A stretch of 64,000 nt of DNA from Jeotgalicoccus coquinae (GTDB lineage: Bacteria; Bacillota; Bacilli; Staphylococcales; Salinicoccaceae). Below the pieces are notes generated by a model, which was not told the origin of the DNA, did not search any database, and saw only the letters and a program-made list of their open reading frames with translations. The stretch is from contig NZ_JACHFF010000002.1 in assembly GCF_014207425.1 (NCBI RefSeq), positions 186,001 through 250,000 of the forward strand, written 5' to 3'. Shown here piece by piece: positions 35,660-44,128 of this stretch. Numbering within the stretch: position 1 is the first letter of the stretch; the number at the start of each line of letters is the position of its first letter. A program made the position numbers and the translations under genes.

Positions 35660-36443
35660 AACGATAAAGAATTACAGCACCTTTATAGATAAAGCGAATC
35701 CGCTGACGAAAATACTGCTCGCGGCAATACTTTTTGCCACAGTAATTTTTATTCATAATCCGAACGTCCTCTTTCATCTGACAATACTCATGCTCATAGC
35801 ATTACTGTGCCTAAGCGGTGTTAAAATTAAATATCTCGTCATGCTGCTGATTTTCATATTTATTTCAGGGTTCATCTCAAGTCTCTATATGATATTTTAC
35901 GGTGAAGGTACTGAAACACTGTTTCGCTACGGCATTATTCATATTACTGACGAAAGCTTTGTCAGGGGACTTCACATTACGATGCGCGGCGTTATTCTGT
36001 CGTTATTCGGTGCACTCGTTATATTTACGACGAAGATTACCGATGTGTTTTACGCTTTGATGATTCAGCTTAAAGTGAAACCTAAATATGCCTATTCTTT
36101 TATGGCAGCGATACGAATGGTGCCGATTATTGTCTCTGAATACTTCCAGCTGAGACAGGCGAGAAAAGTGCGCAGTGCACTGATTAACAAAAAACATATT
36201 TCTGGATTTAAAAGCCTGAAATCAACGATTGTCACATTGCTCAGCCAAAGTATCAGACGGGCATACAGACTCGGCATTGCTATGGAATCAAAAGGGTTTT
36301 CTGACGGCAGCCGTACGTATTTCTATAAAACATCTTTATCAAGATACGATTTATATTTAATGCTGATAATCGCAGCAGCGATTATTACTGCTGTACAGAT
36401 TGGTACTGTAATTACGCCATTTGACAGTACCGATGCAAGATAA
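35652..36443 (+). CDS. ykoC: ECF transporter transmembrane (T) component, YkoC
   Basis: About 263 aa, CbiQ/EcfT family. It has five or so helices and the coupling-helix motif LRQARKVRSA, with a second RRAYRLGIAMESKGF near the end; these alanine/arginine signatures contact the ATPases. The ATG at 35652 overlaps ykoD (ATGCTTGA). Third and last gene of the TPP-controlled operon. Confidence 0.9.
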   Translation: MLETIKNYSTFIDKANPLTKILLAAILFATVIFIHNPNVLFHLTILMLIALLCLSGVKIKYLVMLLIFIFISGFISSLYMIFYGEGTETLFRYGIIHITDESFVRGLHITMRGVILSLFGALVIFTTKITDVFYALMIQLKVKPKYAYSFMAAIRMVPIIVSEYFQLRQARKVRSALINKKHISGFKSLKSTIVTLLSQSIRRAYRLGIAMESKGFSDGSRTYFYKTSLSRYDLYLMLIIAAAIITAVQIGTVITPFDSTDAR

Positions 36444-36480
36444 AAAGAACTGCTTAACAAAATGTTAAGCAGTTCTTTTT
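36442..36480. terminator. Bidirectional terminator after ykoC
   Basis: AAAGAACTGCTTAACA pairs with TGTTAAGCAGTTCTTT, with A- and T-runs at both ends, between convergent ykoC and an SDR gene. Confidence 0.9.
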
Positions 36481-36486
36481 CATTTC

Positions 36487-37335
36487 TTATTCTGCCGGAG
36501 TTCCCGGTTCAATATCATAAGACTTTTGTACTGCTTCGTCTCTCTCACCGAGACTGTCTGTCGTTTTCTTATCCCATACAGCACTTTGTTTTTCTTTCAG
36601 TCCTGAAACCATTTTTTCAGGAATAACGTTACGATACTGCTTAGTCTCTCCGAGGATTACTTTAATTGCAGGTTCTGTCACTTCATGAGGGTCGAACTGC
36701 TCACTCGGGAATGCCGTTTTACTGTAATCAAATACAGTATTGCTTAAGTCTGTTTCCCAGTTTTTCCATGTTTCAAATTCACGGTCATTAAATCCTGTTA
36801 AATAAGGACCTGGATTAATTGTTGAAACTTCTACATTAAACTCCTGAAGTTCTTTACTCAATGCCAGCGCAAAAGCTTCTATAGTATGTTTTGAACCTGA
36901 ATACGGACCTGATAACGGGTTAGTTGTAATCCCGGATACCGACGATACGAAAACTATACGTCCGCTCTTATTCTCGACCATTTTACGTGCAAAACCTTTA
37001 GTTAAGAGTATCGGCCCAAATACATTAGCCTCAAACTGATGGCGTAAATTCTCTTCAGGTATATCTACTAGTGATCCGCCTTCTTTTACAGCAGCGTTAT
37101 TCACCAGTACATCAATATCCCATGTCCATGCTTTTTCACGGTCTTTGGCATTCGTCACATCAAGCTTCTCAATCTGCATCGTTACACCGCGTTCTCTAGC
37201 TTCCTGCTCCAGTGCAGATACTTGCGACATTACTTCCACTGTCGCAATAACCGGATTGCCTTTTTCTGCTAATGCGAATGCAATATTTTTGCCGAAACCT
37301 GTTCCTGCACCTGTAATGAGTACTGTCTGAGTCAT
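36487..37335 (-). CDS. Short-chain dehydrogenase/reductase
   Basis: 282 aa classical SDR: TGAGTGFGKNIAFAL (NAD(P) site), VLVNNAAV (NNAG motif), FVSSVSG catalytic serine, and YSGSKHTIEAF with the catalytic Tyr-Lys. A 30-residue acidic C-terminal tail follows the Rossmann fold. The substrate is unknown. GGAGGC precedes the ATG, and a sigma-B-like element lies about 45 bp upstream. Confidence 0.82.
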   Translation of the reverse strand: MTQTVLITGAGTGFGKNIAFALAEKGNPVIATVEVMSQVSALEQEARERGVTMQIEKLDVTNAKDREKAWTWDIDVLVNNAAVKEGGSLVDIPEENLRHQFEANVFGPILLTKGFARKMVENKSGRIVFVSSVSGITTNPLSGPYSGSKHTIEAFALALSKELQEFNVEVSTINPGPYLTGFNDREFETWKNWETDLSNTVFDYSKTAFPSEQFDPHEVTEPAIKVILGETKQYRNVIPEKMVSGLKEKQSAVWDKKTTDSLGERDEAVQKSYDIEPGTPAE

Positions 37336-37378
37336 TAAAAAGCCTCCTTGAATTGAATATTACCATTCCTAAAATTCT

Positions 37379-37402
37379 ATACCCTTTATGATTTTTTAAA
37401 TG
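37379..37402 (-). promoter_or_regulatory. Candidate sigma-B-type promoter of the SDR at 37335
   Basis: Minus-strand CATTTA (37402-37397), 12 bp, GGGTAT (37384-37379). The -35 is weak, but CATAAAGGGTATA is shared exactly with the element before the pterin dehydratase gene. Confidence 0.33.
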
Positions 37403-37468
37403 CATGCTGGTTTTATGAGTATTTTATGAAGGGAATGTAATATTATGATTGAAATTGGAGGGATAACA

Positions 37469-37615
37469 ATGGAACAGCTGTATGAAGATGTTGCATCTTA
37501 TACTCTAAATCTGTCGGATGACGATGTTTTACAAATCACTGACTTTACTGCTTTAGAACCTATCTATCCTCATTGGTACCGTGCAATGAATACGATGGAT
37601 ATGGCTTCAGAATAA
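37469..37615 (+). CDS. Small acidic protein (48 aa), unknown function
   Basis: ATG preceded by TGGAGGGA at ideal spacing, then a 48-residue acidic, non-membrane product (EQLYEDVASYTLNLSDDDVL and a tail rich in Met and aromatic residues, YPHWYRAMNTMDMASE). It is isolated between a leftward SDR and a leftward metalloprotease. The strong ribosome site argues it is real; I do not recognise it. Confidence 0.45.
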   Translation: MEQLYEDVASYTLNLSDDDVLQITDFTALEPIYPHWYRAMNTMDMASE

Positions 37616-37621
37616 ACACTT

Positions 37622-38581
37622 TTAGACCACTAATTTTTTTAAAGCATTTTTAAAGAGCATGTCTTCGCGCTGACTCGGCATCCAGCTGTTATATTCTTCA
37701 AGTTTCATTAAAATCATAGGATCTTTGGTTTTAAAATACCTATAGATATCACCAAATACAAAGTATAAACTTGTATTAACTTCATTAAATATTTCAATCT
37801 CTTCTTCAGTCAGTGAATTTTTGTCTACGGCTTTATAAAGATTTTGGAATGCTTTTGCCAATTTGCGATTCAGTTCTTCAGTATCATGAAGCTCGGTGTT
37901 ATATATTCCTGTTATATTATCGCTGTCTACATTCTGTTCAATCCATGCAATATTCCGTGAGTAATTAGCTATAATGTCACGATTCTCTTCAATTTCATTT
38001 AAAATGCGTGTGTGAGAAACTTCAGGGTCATACATATAATTCATAGAGTCATAGTACTTCAGTTCATCAGTGTTACCTTTTATTAAATTCCATATACTTT
38101 TCCCATCGGCAGCTGCTGGATTTAAACCTGTAACTAACCCAATAAGTACATTAGTTAATAAAGCGAAATTCAATACTGAATTCTCGATATCAACAATGTA
38201 CTTCAACATCAGTAGAATAATAATCGCAATAAGATTAAATAGCGCTCCTCCTAGATTGAGCCATATAATATCTTTTTTAGTGATGTGTCCCTTTCTAAGT
38301 GGCTTATAAGCAAGCATTGCACCAAAGCTGAAATACATAGGAATTCTTAAATACCATCTGCCGTTCATATACATTCCGGGAAGTCCCGATATAAATGAGA
38401 TTCTCATACCTCTTAAAAGAGCAATAAAACAGTGCCCTAGTTCATGAAATACTACGGTAAGCATCCAAACAGTAATTATCATCATGAGATAAATTCCATC
38501 AAAATCTAAAAATATATGGATAATCGGTGCAACAATATAAAACAATAATATAACTATTAAATTACTTTTTAAAAAATTCAT
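37622..38581 (-). CDS. M50/site-2-protease-like membrane metallopeptidase
   Basis: 319 aa. HELGH (H46, E47, H50) lies in a hydrophobic helix, and about six membrane segments occupy residues 1-165. A later NPAAADG near 170 stands where S2P proteins have their third metal ligand (NxxPxxxDG). The last 140 residues are soluble and helical. It lies 25 bp after a membrane-anchored XRE regulator on the same strand. S2P proteases cut transmembrane regulators, so the neighbour is an obvious candidate client, but this is inference. The pair is noticeably AT-rich. Confidence 0.75.
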   Translation of the reverse strand: MNFLKSNLIVILLFYIVAPIIHIFLDFDGIYLMMIITVWMLTVVFHELGHCFIALLRGMRISFISGLPGMYMNGRWYLRIPMYFSFGAMLAYKPLRKGHITKKDIIWLNLGGALFNLIAIIILLMLKYIVDIENSVLNFALLTNVLIGLVTGLNPAAADGKSIWNLIKGNTDELKYYDSMNYMYDPEVSHTRILNEIEENRDIIANYSRNIAWIEQNVDSDNITGIYNTELHDTEELNRKLAKAFQNLYKAVDKNSLTEEEIEIFNEVNTSLYFVFGDIYRYFKTKDPMILMKLEEYNSWMPSQREDMLFKNALKKLVV

Positions 38582-38606
38582 CTCAACTCATTCCTTCGTC
38601 CCATAT

Positions 38607-39155
38607 TTAGGAATAGAACATAAAGTAACTTATGAGCATAACCAGAATTAACAGCATCGGTATAGAAAGATATGTTATTACAATATCACCAGCAGTTTTT
38701 TTCTTACGAATATTTTTTTCATCATAAAAATCAACTAACTGCCTGTATGTGTATATCTTATACTTACGTTTCATAATCTCCAGGGGAATGGCAGCCAATA
38801 ATGCTATGATATAAAGCAAAATAGATGATATGAGTAAAGTTCGATTATCCTGAAGAATAGCGGGTACAAATAAGAAAACTGCTATAAGTGCAGAAATTAG
38901 CATAATACCAGACCAGAGCTTCCATTTCTTTTGATGAGCTTTTTCACGTATGTATTCAATATCGCCTTTAATTAATTCGTCTATCGAGACATTAAACAGC
39001 ACACTGAGCATCATTAAATTATGGACATCAGGATAGCTCTTATTATTTTCCCAATTGGATATCGTTTGTCGTGAAACATAAATTTTTTCAGCCAGTTGCT
39101 CTTGTGAGTATTCATAACGTTTTCTGTACTTTTTAATTTGTTTACTAAGTTCCAT
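38607..39155 (-). CDS. Membrane-anchored XRE-family transcriptional regulator
   Basis: 182 aa. An N-terminal Cro/C1-type HTH (YSQEQLAEKIYVSRQTISNW, residues about 17-36) is followed by a linker and three hydrophobic helices near residues 77-98, 106-126 and 157-180. Such HTH-plus-membrane proteins sense envelope signals. The following M50-protease gene suggests proteolytic release, although no cleavage has been shown. The upstream 238-bp gap also carries the divergent IsaB-like promoter. Confidence 0.8.
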   Translation of the reverse strand: MELSKQIKKYRKRYEYSQEQLAEKIYVSRQTISNWENNKSYPDVHNLMMLSVLFNVSIDELIKGDIEYIREKAHQKKWKLWSGIMLISALIAVFLFVPAILQDNRTLLISSILLYIIALLAAIPLEIMKRKYKIYTYRQLVDFYDEKNIRKKKTAGDIVITYLSIPMLLILVMLISYFMFYS

Positions 39156-39245
39156 ATGAACTACTCCTGTTTTAAAAGTAATTAATTCACTTTAATATTA
39201 ACACCAATTTTCTTTTACAACTTCATTTTATAGTGTCTAAATGCT

Positions 39246-39274
39246 TTTACATAGCATCACAACCATATTATACT
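39246..39274 (+). promoter_or_regulatory. Promoter of the IsaB-like gene
   Basis: TTTACA (39246-39251), 17 bp, TATACT (39269-39274). Transcription would leave a leader of about 110 bases, which contains an ATGCGT/ACGCAT inverted pair (39279-39300). Confidence 0.55.
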
Positions 39275-39393
39275 GCTATGCGTTATATTATATCGCCACG
39301 CATTATCTATATGATGCCGGACATCAATTGCAGTTCATTAAAAATTATGCAACAATTAAAGCTTAGCACTAACACTATAGGAGATGATTCCAA

Positions 39394-39957
39394 ATGAACA
39401 TGCACAAGTTAGTTAAAGTGCTGGCACCAGCGGGAATTGCAGCTACTGTCGTGACAAGCGCACACGTTGCAAGCGGAGATGACGGTATAAATACAGTCGA
39501 AGCAGCAGAATCTACAAGCTCAAATTATAAATATCAAGGCGATACAGGATATGGAGATGGAAACTTCCTTCTCAATGAAGCTCTTATCAAAACACTGGAA
39601 GAAGACGGTGATTTGGCATTCAACGGGCATACTATTGAAGCTTCAGAAGATGATTATGAAACACGTGCAGATAAAAAATCTGAGTTCGTAGAAGAACATG
39701 ATCAGAAGTTCACCCTGCGTGACGGGACAGCAACTAAAGTCGTTTTCCCAATTCAAGATGAAACATTGTCAATTGACGACGTAACAGAAGCATACGGAGA
39801 TGACTTTGAAACAACAGAAAGTAAAAATGGTAAATACGAAACATATGTATATAAACTCGGCGATAAAAAAGATGATGATAAGAAGAATATTATAGCTTTC
39901 AAAGTAGAGGACGGGTATGTAACACAAGGTACGATTGGTTACAGCAAGTCTTACTAA
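39394..39957 (+). CDS. Secreted IsaB-like immunodominant staphylococcal antigen
   Basis: 187 aa. A signal peptide (lysine, then APAGIAATVVTSAHVAS) ends near a plausible AEA site around residue 37. The mature part resembles S. aureus IsaB: YKYQGDTGYGDGNFLLNEAL, a FNGHTIEA motif, a TLSIDDVTEAYGDDF block and a tyrosine-containing end. IsaB is an extracellular protein reported to bind nucleic acids. The mature protein is acidic. AGGAGATG precedes the ATG. Monocistronic. Confidence 0.7.
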   Translation: MNMHKLVKVLAPAGIAATVVTSAHVASGDDGINTVEAAESTSSNYKYQGDTGYGDGNFLLNEALIKTLEEDGDLAFNGHTIEASEDDYETRADKKSEFVEEHDQKFTLRDGTATKVVFPIQDETLSIDDVTEAYGDDFETTESKNGKYETYVYKLGDKKDDDKKNIIAFKVEDGYVTQGTIGYSKSY

Positions 39958-39961
39958 AGAT

Positions 39962-39996
39962 AAAAAGTCGGGACAAATAATTTGTCCCGACTTTTC
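39962..39996. terminator. Bidirectional terminator (IsaB-like / EamA)
   Basis: AAAAGTCGGGACAAA pairs with TTTGTCCCGACTTTT between convergent genes. Confidence 0.9.
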
Positions 39997-40884
39997 CTAA
40001 TTTTTTCCGGTTTGCAGATTGCGTGGTCTTATCGACCTCAGAATCAGCACGCCAATACCGAGAAGGACAAGTACCAGCCCCAGCCATGATAGGCTGCTCA
40101 TATATTCCCCGAGTAAGAAAACACCAAGCAAAGTAGCTGTCAGCGGTTCTGCCAGTGAGAGAGTCACAGCCGTGGAAGAAGACACATTAAACAAACCAAT
40201 GGAAAAAAGATAATATGCTATTCCGGTCGCTACGACACCAAGATGCAGGCTCACAATTATTCCTTCCTGACTGAACACCCAGGACATATCGAATATGAAT
40301 AGTAAAGGTGACAGCAGCAGCCCGCTCAAAGTAAATACTACGGCGACTGCCGGCAGAGGAGACATCTTGATTACTATGTCTTTATTGACTATCGTATAGC
40401 AGCCAAAAGCGAGTCCCGCTCCCAATGCCAATATAATTCCGAGCGGGTCTGCCTGCACCGATCCCTGACTTGAAAAAAGTAAAATAACACCGGTTACTGA
40501 CAGTACGGTAGACAGCCACCAAATGGCTGCAGGTTTCTTTTTCAGAAACAGCATTTCAATAATTCCTGTCAGCATCGGCGCGCTGCCAATTGCAACAACA
40601 GTACCTATCGCCACGCCGGTAATTGCTACTGCGGAAAAAAATAGAGGTTGATATAAAGCCATACACAGAGACGCAATGAGCGTTGTCTTTAACGGCAGAT
40701 TTTTTAAATTCAGTTTACCTGTAAGCAGTACGATAATCAGTAAAAATAATCCGCCGATAAAAAGTCTCGCGGTACCAATTGCAACCGGATGGGCTGAATC
40801 CGGCGCCAGTGCCTGCATTGTTCCTGTCGTCCCCCAAAGTATCGCTGCCAAAAGAATGAGCAGTGGTGCAAATTGCTGTTTCAA
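39997..40884 (-). CDS. EamA/DMT superfamily transporter
   Basis: 295 aa, ten helices in two EamA repeats. The first begins LAAILWGTTGTMQALAP; the second begins LGAGLAFGCYTIVNK near residue 150 and ends SLAEPLTATLLGVFLLGE. This is typical of 10-TMS drug/metabolite exporters (RhaT/YdcZ-like). The substrate is unknown. An AraC regulator gene lies 82 bp upstream on the same strand and may control it. Confidence 0.85.
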   Translation of the reverse strand: MKQQFAPLLILLAAILWGTTGTMQALAPDSAHPVAIGTARLFIGGLFLLIIVLLTGKLNLKNLPLKTTLIASLCMALYQPLFFSAVAITGVAIGTVVAIGSAPMLTGIIEMLFLKKKPAAIWWLSTVLSVTGVILLFSSQGSVQADPLGIILALGAGLAFGCYTIVNKDIVIKMSPLPAVAVVFTLSGLLLSPLLFIFDMSWVFSQEGIIVSLHLGVVATGIAYYLFSIGLFNVSSSTAVTLSLAEPLTATLLGVFLLGEYMSSLSWLGLVLVLLGIGVLILRSIRPRNLQTGKN

Positions 40885-40966
40885 AGAAAATCACCTCATT
40901 ATAAGTATGTTACAGATATCTTATACAATTATCGGATGATTTACTTTGCCGAAAGCAGCATCTTAT

Positions 40967-41665
40967 TTACCTTTTTTTAAGATTTCTAAATTCATGGGGA
41001 GACACGCCCTCGTTTTTCACAAACCAGCGTGTGAAAGAAGATATAATCTCAAAATCCATTTCCCCGGCTATTCTTGTTATCGGCCAGTCAGTCCCAATCA
41101 GCATATATCTGGCTTCTTCAATTCGAAGTTCATTTATATATTCTTTCACACTTTTGCCGGTCTGGTTTTTAAACCATTTAGAATAGTAAGCCGGATGGTA
41201 ATTTTCTATTTGAGCCAGCATTTCCAGACTCAAACGCTGTTTAAAATTTTTATTAATATGTTCAATCGACGGCGGGGTTGCAGTTTTAAGTTTATTTGTA
41301 ATATAATTCGTTAAATTCAAAAGTGCCGCACTGTCAGATGCTTTCTTTACTTCTTCTGTCAGAAGATACTTTATTGCAGACCAGCCGGCATCCATTGCTT
41401 CATACATATCATTTGTACTTCCGGGAAGAATGCGTACCGGAATATCCAAGACCAGAAATTCATTCTGTTCTGATGAATGAAATACATGGTCTGTATAAGG
41501 CGCAAGATAAAAACAATATTCCGGGGTAAGATTAACCTGGTGACCAGCCGTTTTTAAATCCATAGAACCATGCAGAGGGAAGAGAAATTGACCGTGTGTG
41601 TGATGATGAGATGTGACGGTTTCAGTGTAAATTCTTTTTTCGCAAACAATAGCACTATTTTTCAT
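40967..41665 (-). CDS. AraC family transcriptional regulator
   Basis: About 232 aa. The N-terminal cupin sensor domain contains SHHHTHGQFLFPLHG; the C-terminal pair of HTHs runs from about residue 135 (SLEMLAQIENYHPAYYSKWF ... TRIAGEMDFEIISSFTRWF). I start at the ATG at 41665, preceded by AGGGGTG, not at a GTG three codons earlier. It probably controls the EamA transporter just downstream; the inducer is unknown. Confidence 0.85.
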   Translation of the reverse strand: MKNSAIVCEKRIYTETVTSHHHTHGQFLFPLHGSMDLKTAGHQVNLTPEYCFYLAPYTDHVFHSSEQNEFLVLDIPVRILPGSTNDMYEAMDAGWSAIKYLLTEEVKKASDSAALLNLTNYITNKLKTATPPSIEHINKNFKQRLSLEMLAQIENYHPAYYSKWFKNQTGKSVKEYINELRIEEARYMLIGTDWPITRIAGEMDFEIISSFTRWFVKNEGVSPHEFRNLKKR

Positions 41666-41770
41666 AAGAAACACCCCTCAAAATACATTATTCGTTATTA
41701 GCCGAAACACAATTCTTTTAATAATCAAATCATATATTTAGAAAAATTACTATTTTATCTGCTTTTTTGA

Positions 41771-41805
41771 AAAAAAAGATCCTGGAGCAAATGCTTCCAG
41801 GATCT
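41771..41805 (-). terminator. Intrinsic terminator of the two-SDR operon
   Basis: On the minus strand AGATCCTGGAAGCA pairs with TGCTCCAGGATCT (one bulge), followed by T7, just after the SDR stop. Confidence 0.88.
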
Positions 41806-41821
41806 CTTGATTTACTTTAAA

Positions 41822-42574
41822 TCAGCGAATCTGTATTGATCCGCCGTCAGCCATCAGTGTCTGGCCTGTCATATAATTTGAATCTTCTGATGCTAAAAAC
41901 ACAGCTATCGGACCGATATCTTTTTCAGGGTCTCCCCAGCGTTTCATCGGCACTTTGGAAACAATTGCTTCAAATGTTTCGGGATGTTCTTTTGACCACG
42001 CTTCAACACCCGGTGTCATTGCGATTGGGCTGATGATATTCACATTAATACCATATTCTCCCCATTCGTTTGCTGCAACTTTTGAAATCGCACGGATCGC
42101 TTCTTTTGCTGCTGCATATGCCGTTTGTGTTTTTTGCCCTTCAAGACCTGCACCGGAGGCAAAATTAATTACGCTGCCTTTAGACTCTTTAAGATGCGGA
42201 AATGCACTTTGCATAAGATAAAATGTCGGATAGAATCCTGTATTAAATGAAAAATCCATATCTGCCTGTGTTGTATCTTCAAAGTTCACCTGTCTGGATG
42301 CATGTGCATTGTTTACAAGCACATCGAGTTTGCCGTATTTCTCCACAACAGTATCGACGATTTCATGCAGTTTTTCGCGCTCTGTTAAGTCCGCTTTAAT
42401 GAACATTGAATCCGGTGATATTTCCTGAAGTTCACTCAGTACCGCGTTGCCCTGTTCTTCGTTCAGGTCAACAATCGCTACTTTAGCACCTTCTTTTGCC
42501 ATTGCTTTCGCCATACCGCTGCCTATCCCGCCGGCACCGCCTGTAATAATAACTGCTTTATCTTTTAATTTCAT
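41822..42574 (-). CDS. Short-chain dehydrogenase/reductase
   Basis: About 250 aa classical SDR: TGGAGGIGSGMAKAM, VLVNNAHAS, INFASGAG and YAAAKEAIRAISK, ending with the common GQTLMADGGS. I start at the ATG at 42574, with GGAGTGAT upstream. It is second in an operon with another SDR (29 bp gap), next to a divergent TetR, suggesting regulated metabolism of an alcohol or keto compound. Confidence 0.85.
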   Translation of the reverse strand: MKLKDKAVIITGGAGGIGSGMAKAMAKEGAKVAIVDLNEEQGNAVLSELQEISPDSMFIKADLTEREKLHEIVDTVVEKYGKLDVLVNNAHASRQVNFEDTTQADMDFSFNTGFYPTFYLMQSAFPHLKESKGSVINFASGAGLEGQKTQTAYAAAKEAIRAISKVAANEWGEYGINVNIISPIAMTPGVEAWSKEHPETFEAIVSKVPMKRWGDPEKDIGPIAVFLASEDSNYMTGQTLMADGGSIQIR

Positions 42575-42603
42575 ACTGATCACTCCATTTTGTACAATTT
42601 AAC

Positions 42604-43338
42604 TTACATTGCTGTTAAGCCGCCATCAATAATGAATTCAGATCCTGTAGAATAGCTTGATTCTTCTGATGCCAGGAACAGCACCATATTTGTCACTTCT
42701 TCCGACTGAGCCATGCGGCGCATTGGGATGTGCTTCGCAAATTCTTTAATCTGTTCTACAGCATCGCCTTCAGTAACCATCGGAGTTTCAATTACACCTG
42801 GGTGCACCGAGTTCACTCTGATTCCTAAATGGCCGACTTGCAGTGCAGCTGCTTTAGTCAGCCCTCTGACAGCAAATTTAGAGTCTGTATAGCCGACTGC
42901 GCCGCCGACAATCCCGTTCATCGATGAAATGTTCACAATTGAACCGCCTTCAGCTTTTTGCATCGATGGTAACACCGCTTTAATTCCAATGAAAACCGAT
43001 ACCTGGTTAATATCGATAATTTTTTTATATTCTTCAACTGACATATCAGCAATACTCTTGCTCATGCTGATTCCTGCATTGTTTACAAGAACGTTAACCG
43101 GACCGAAAGCCGATTCTGTTTTTTCAACAACTTCCTGCCATCCTGCTTCATCAGTCACATCGTGTTTCACAAATAATGCGTTATCCCCAAGCTCAGCAGA
43201 TAGTTGCTCTCCAACTTCTTCATTTATATCAGTAAATACAACTTTAGCGCCTTCTTCAACGAAACGGCGTACGTGTGATTCTCCCATACCTCTTGCTCCG
43301 CCGGTAACAATCGCAACTTTGTTTAATAATTTTGTCAT
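42604..43338 (-). CDS. Short-chain dehydrogenase/reductase (hydroxysteroid/cyclohexanol dehydrogenase-like)
   Basis: About 244 aa: TGGARGMGESHVRRF, VLVNNAGIS, NISSMNGIVGG and YTDSKFAVRGLTKAA with the catalytic Tyr-Lys, ending GSEFIIDGG. The GARGMG and YTDSKFAVRG patterns resemble 3-alpha/20-beta-hydroxysteroid and cyclohexanol dehydrogenases. The start is the ATG at 43338 after GGAGGA. It is first in the operon, divergent from the TetR gene. Confidence 0.85.
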   Translation of the reverse strand: MTKLLNKVAIVTGGARGMGESHVRRFVEEGAKVVFTDINEEVGEQLSAELGDNALFVKHDVTDEAGWQEVVEKTESAFGPVNVLVNNAGISMSKSIADMSVEEYKKIIDINQVSVFIGIKAVLPSMQKAEGGSIVNISSMNGIVGGAVGYTDSKFAVRGLTKAAALQVGHLGIRVNSVHPGVIETPMVTEGDAVEQIKEFAKHIPMRRMAQSEEVTNMVLFLASEESSYSTGSEFIIDGGLTAM

Positions 43339-43453
43339 AATGTAATCCTCCAATAATGATAGTCTGACTCTCAATATAATTATAACGCTAATTTAACTGT
43401 TATGCTAATATTTAGACATGCATTATAATTAATATTTGAAAGGGGAAGATTGT

Positions 43454-44086
43454 ATGTCAAAACAGCTGGCAAACAAAGAACGCCGTCATAAGGCTATTGT
43501 CGATGCTGCCGAAAAACTGCTGATAGAAAGCAGCTGGGACAGCGTGCAGATGCAGGATATCGCAAAAGAAGCTGAAGTTGGTGTCGCAACACTTTTCAGA
43601 TACTTCCCGAAAAAGCAGACACTGATTATTGCTGTAGCCAATCAGATATTAACTGAAGAACTCGATTTTTACTGTGATATCAGTAAACAGGAGATAACCG
43701 GCATTGAAAAAGTCGAATCAATCTTTACGAGAGTAAATAGACTTGATAATCCCGGGGCATTAAAGAAATCGAAGTTTATCGATGTCTTTGAATCGAATAT
43801 CAGCGAGTTCGATAATTTTGCAGCAGAAGCAAAAGATTACTTCGCCATACGCAATGATATTTCCAATATCGTAAGCAAAATTGTCCAAGAAGGTCAGGCC
43901 GATAATACACTGCCTTCCGACGAGTGTGTTACCGATGAAATTATGACGATGATTAATAACTACAGTCTTTTCGCACGGAAGCTTGCGCTGATGAAAGGTA
44001 TTATGACATTGGAAAAGCACCCGGGTATCAGCACCCAGTTAAAAATTATGCATGACATGTATATGGAAAGACTCAGAGAATCTTAA
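43454..44086 (+). CDS. TetR family transcriptional regulator
   Basis: About 210 aa. N-terminal HTH: IAKEAEVGVATLFRYFPKKQ near residues 37-57, followed by an all-helical ligand domain without an obvious family signature. The ATG at 43454 follows AAAGGGGA. It is divergent from two SDRs and upstream of an SLC13-type transporter, so it probably represses one or both in response to their substrate. Confidence 0.85.
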   Translation: MSKQLANKERRHKAIVDAAEKLLIESSWDSVQMQDIAKEAEVGVATLFRYFPKKQTLIIAVANQILTEELDFYCDISKQEITGIEKVESIFTRVNRLDNPGALKKSKFIDVFESNISEFDNFAAEAKDYFAIRNDISNIVSKIVQEGQADNTLPSDECVTDEIMTMINNYSLFARKLALMKGIMTLEKHPGISTQLKIMHDMYMERLRES

Positions 44087-44128
44087 AAATATATTCATCT
44101 TAATGGGAATAGAGCTGGTGGGATTGTG

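Noticed and set aside
37622-39155. Toxin-antitoxin system
   Set aside because: The XRE protein is membrane-anchored and the partner is a 319-aa multi-pass metalloprotease, unlike known toxins.
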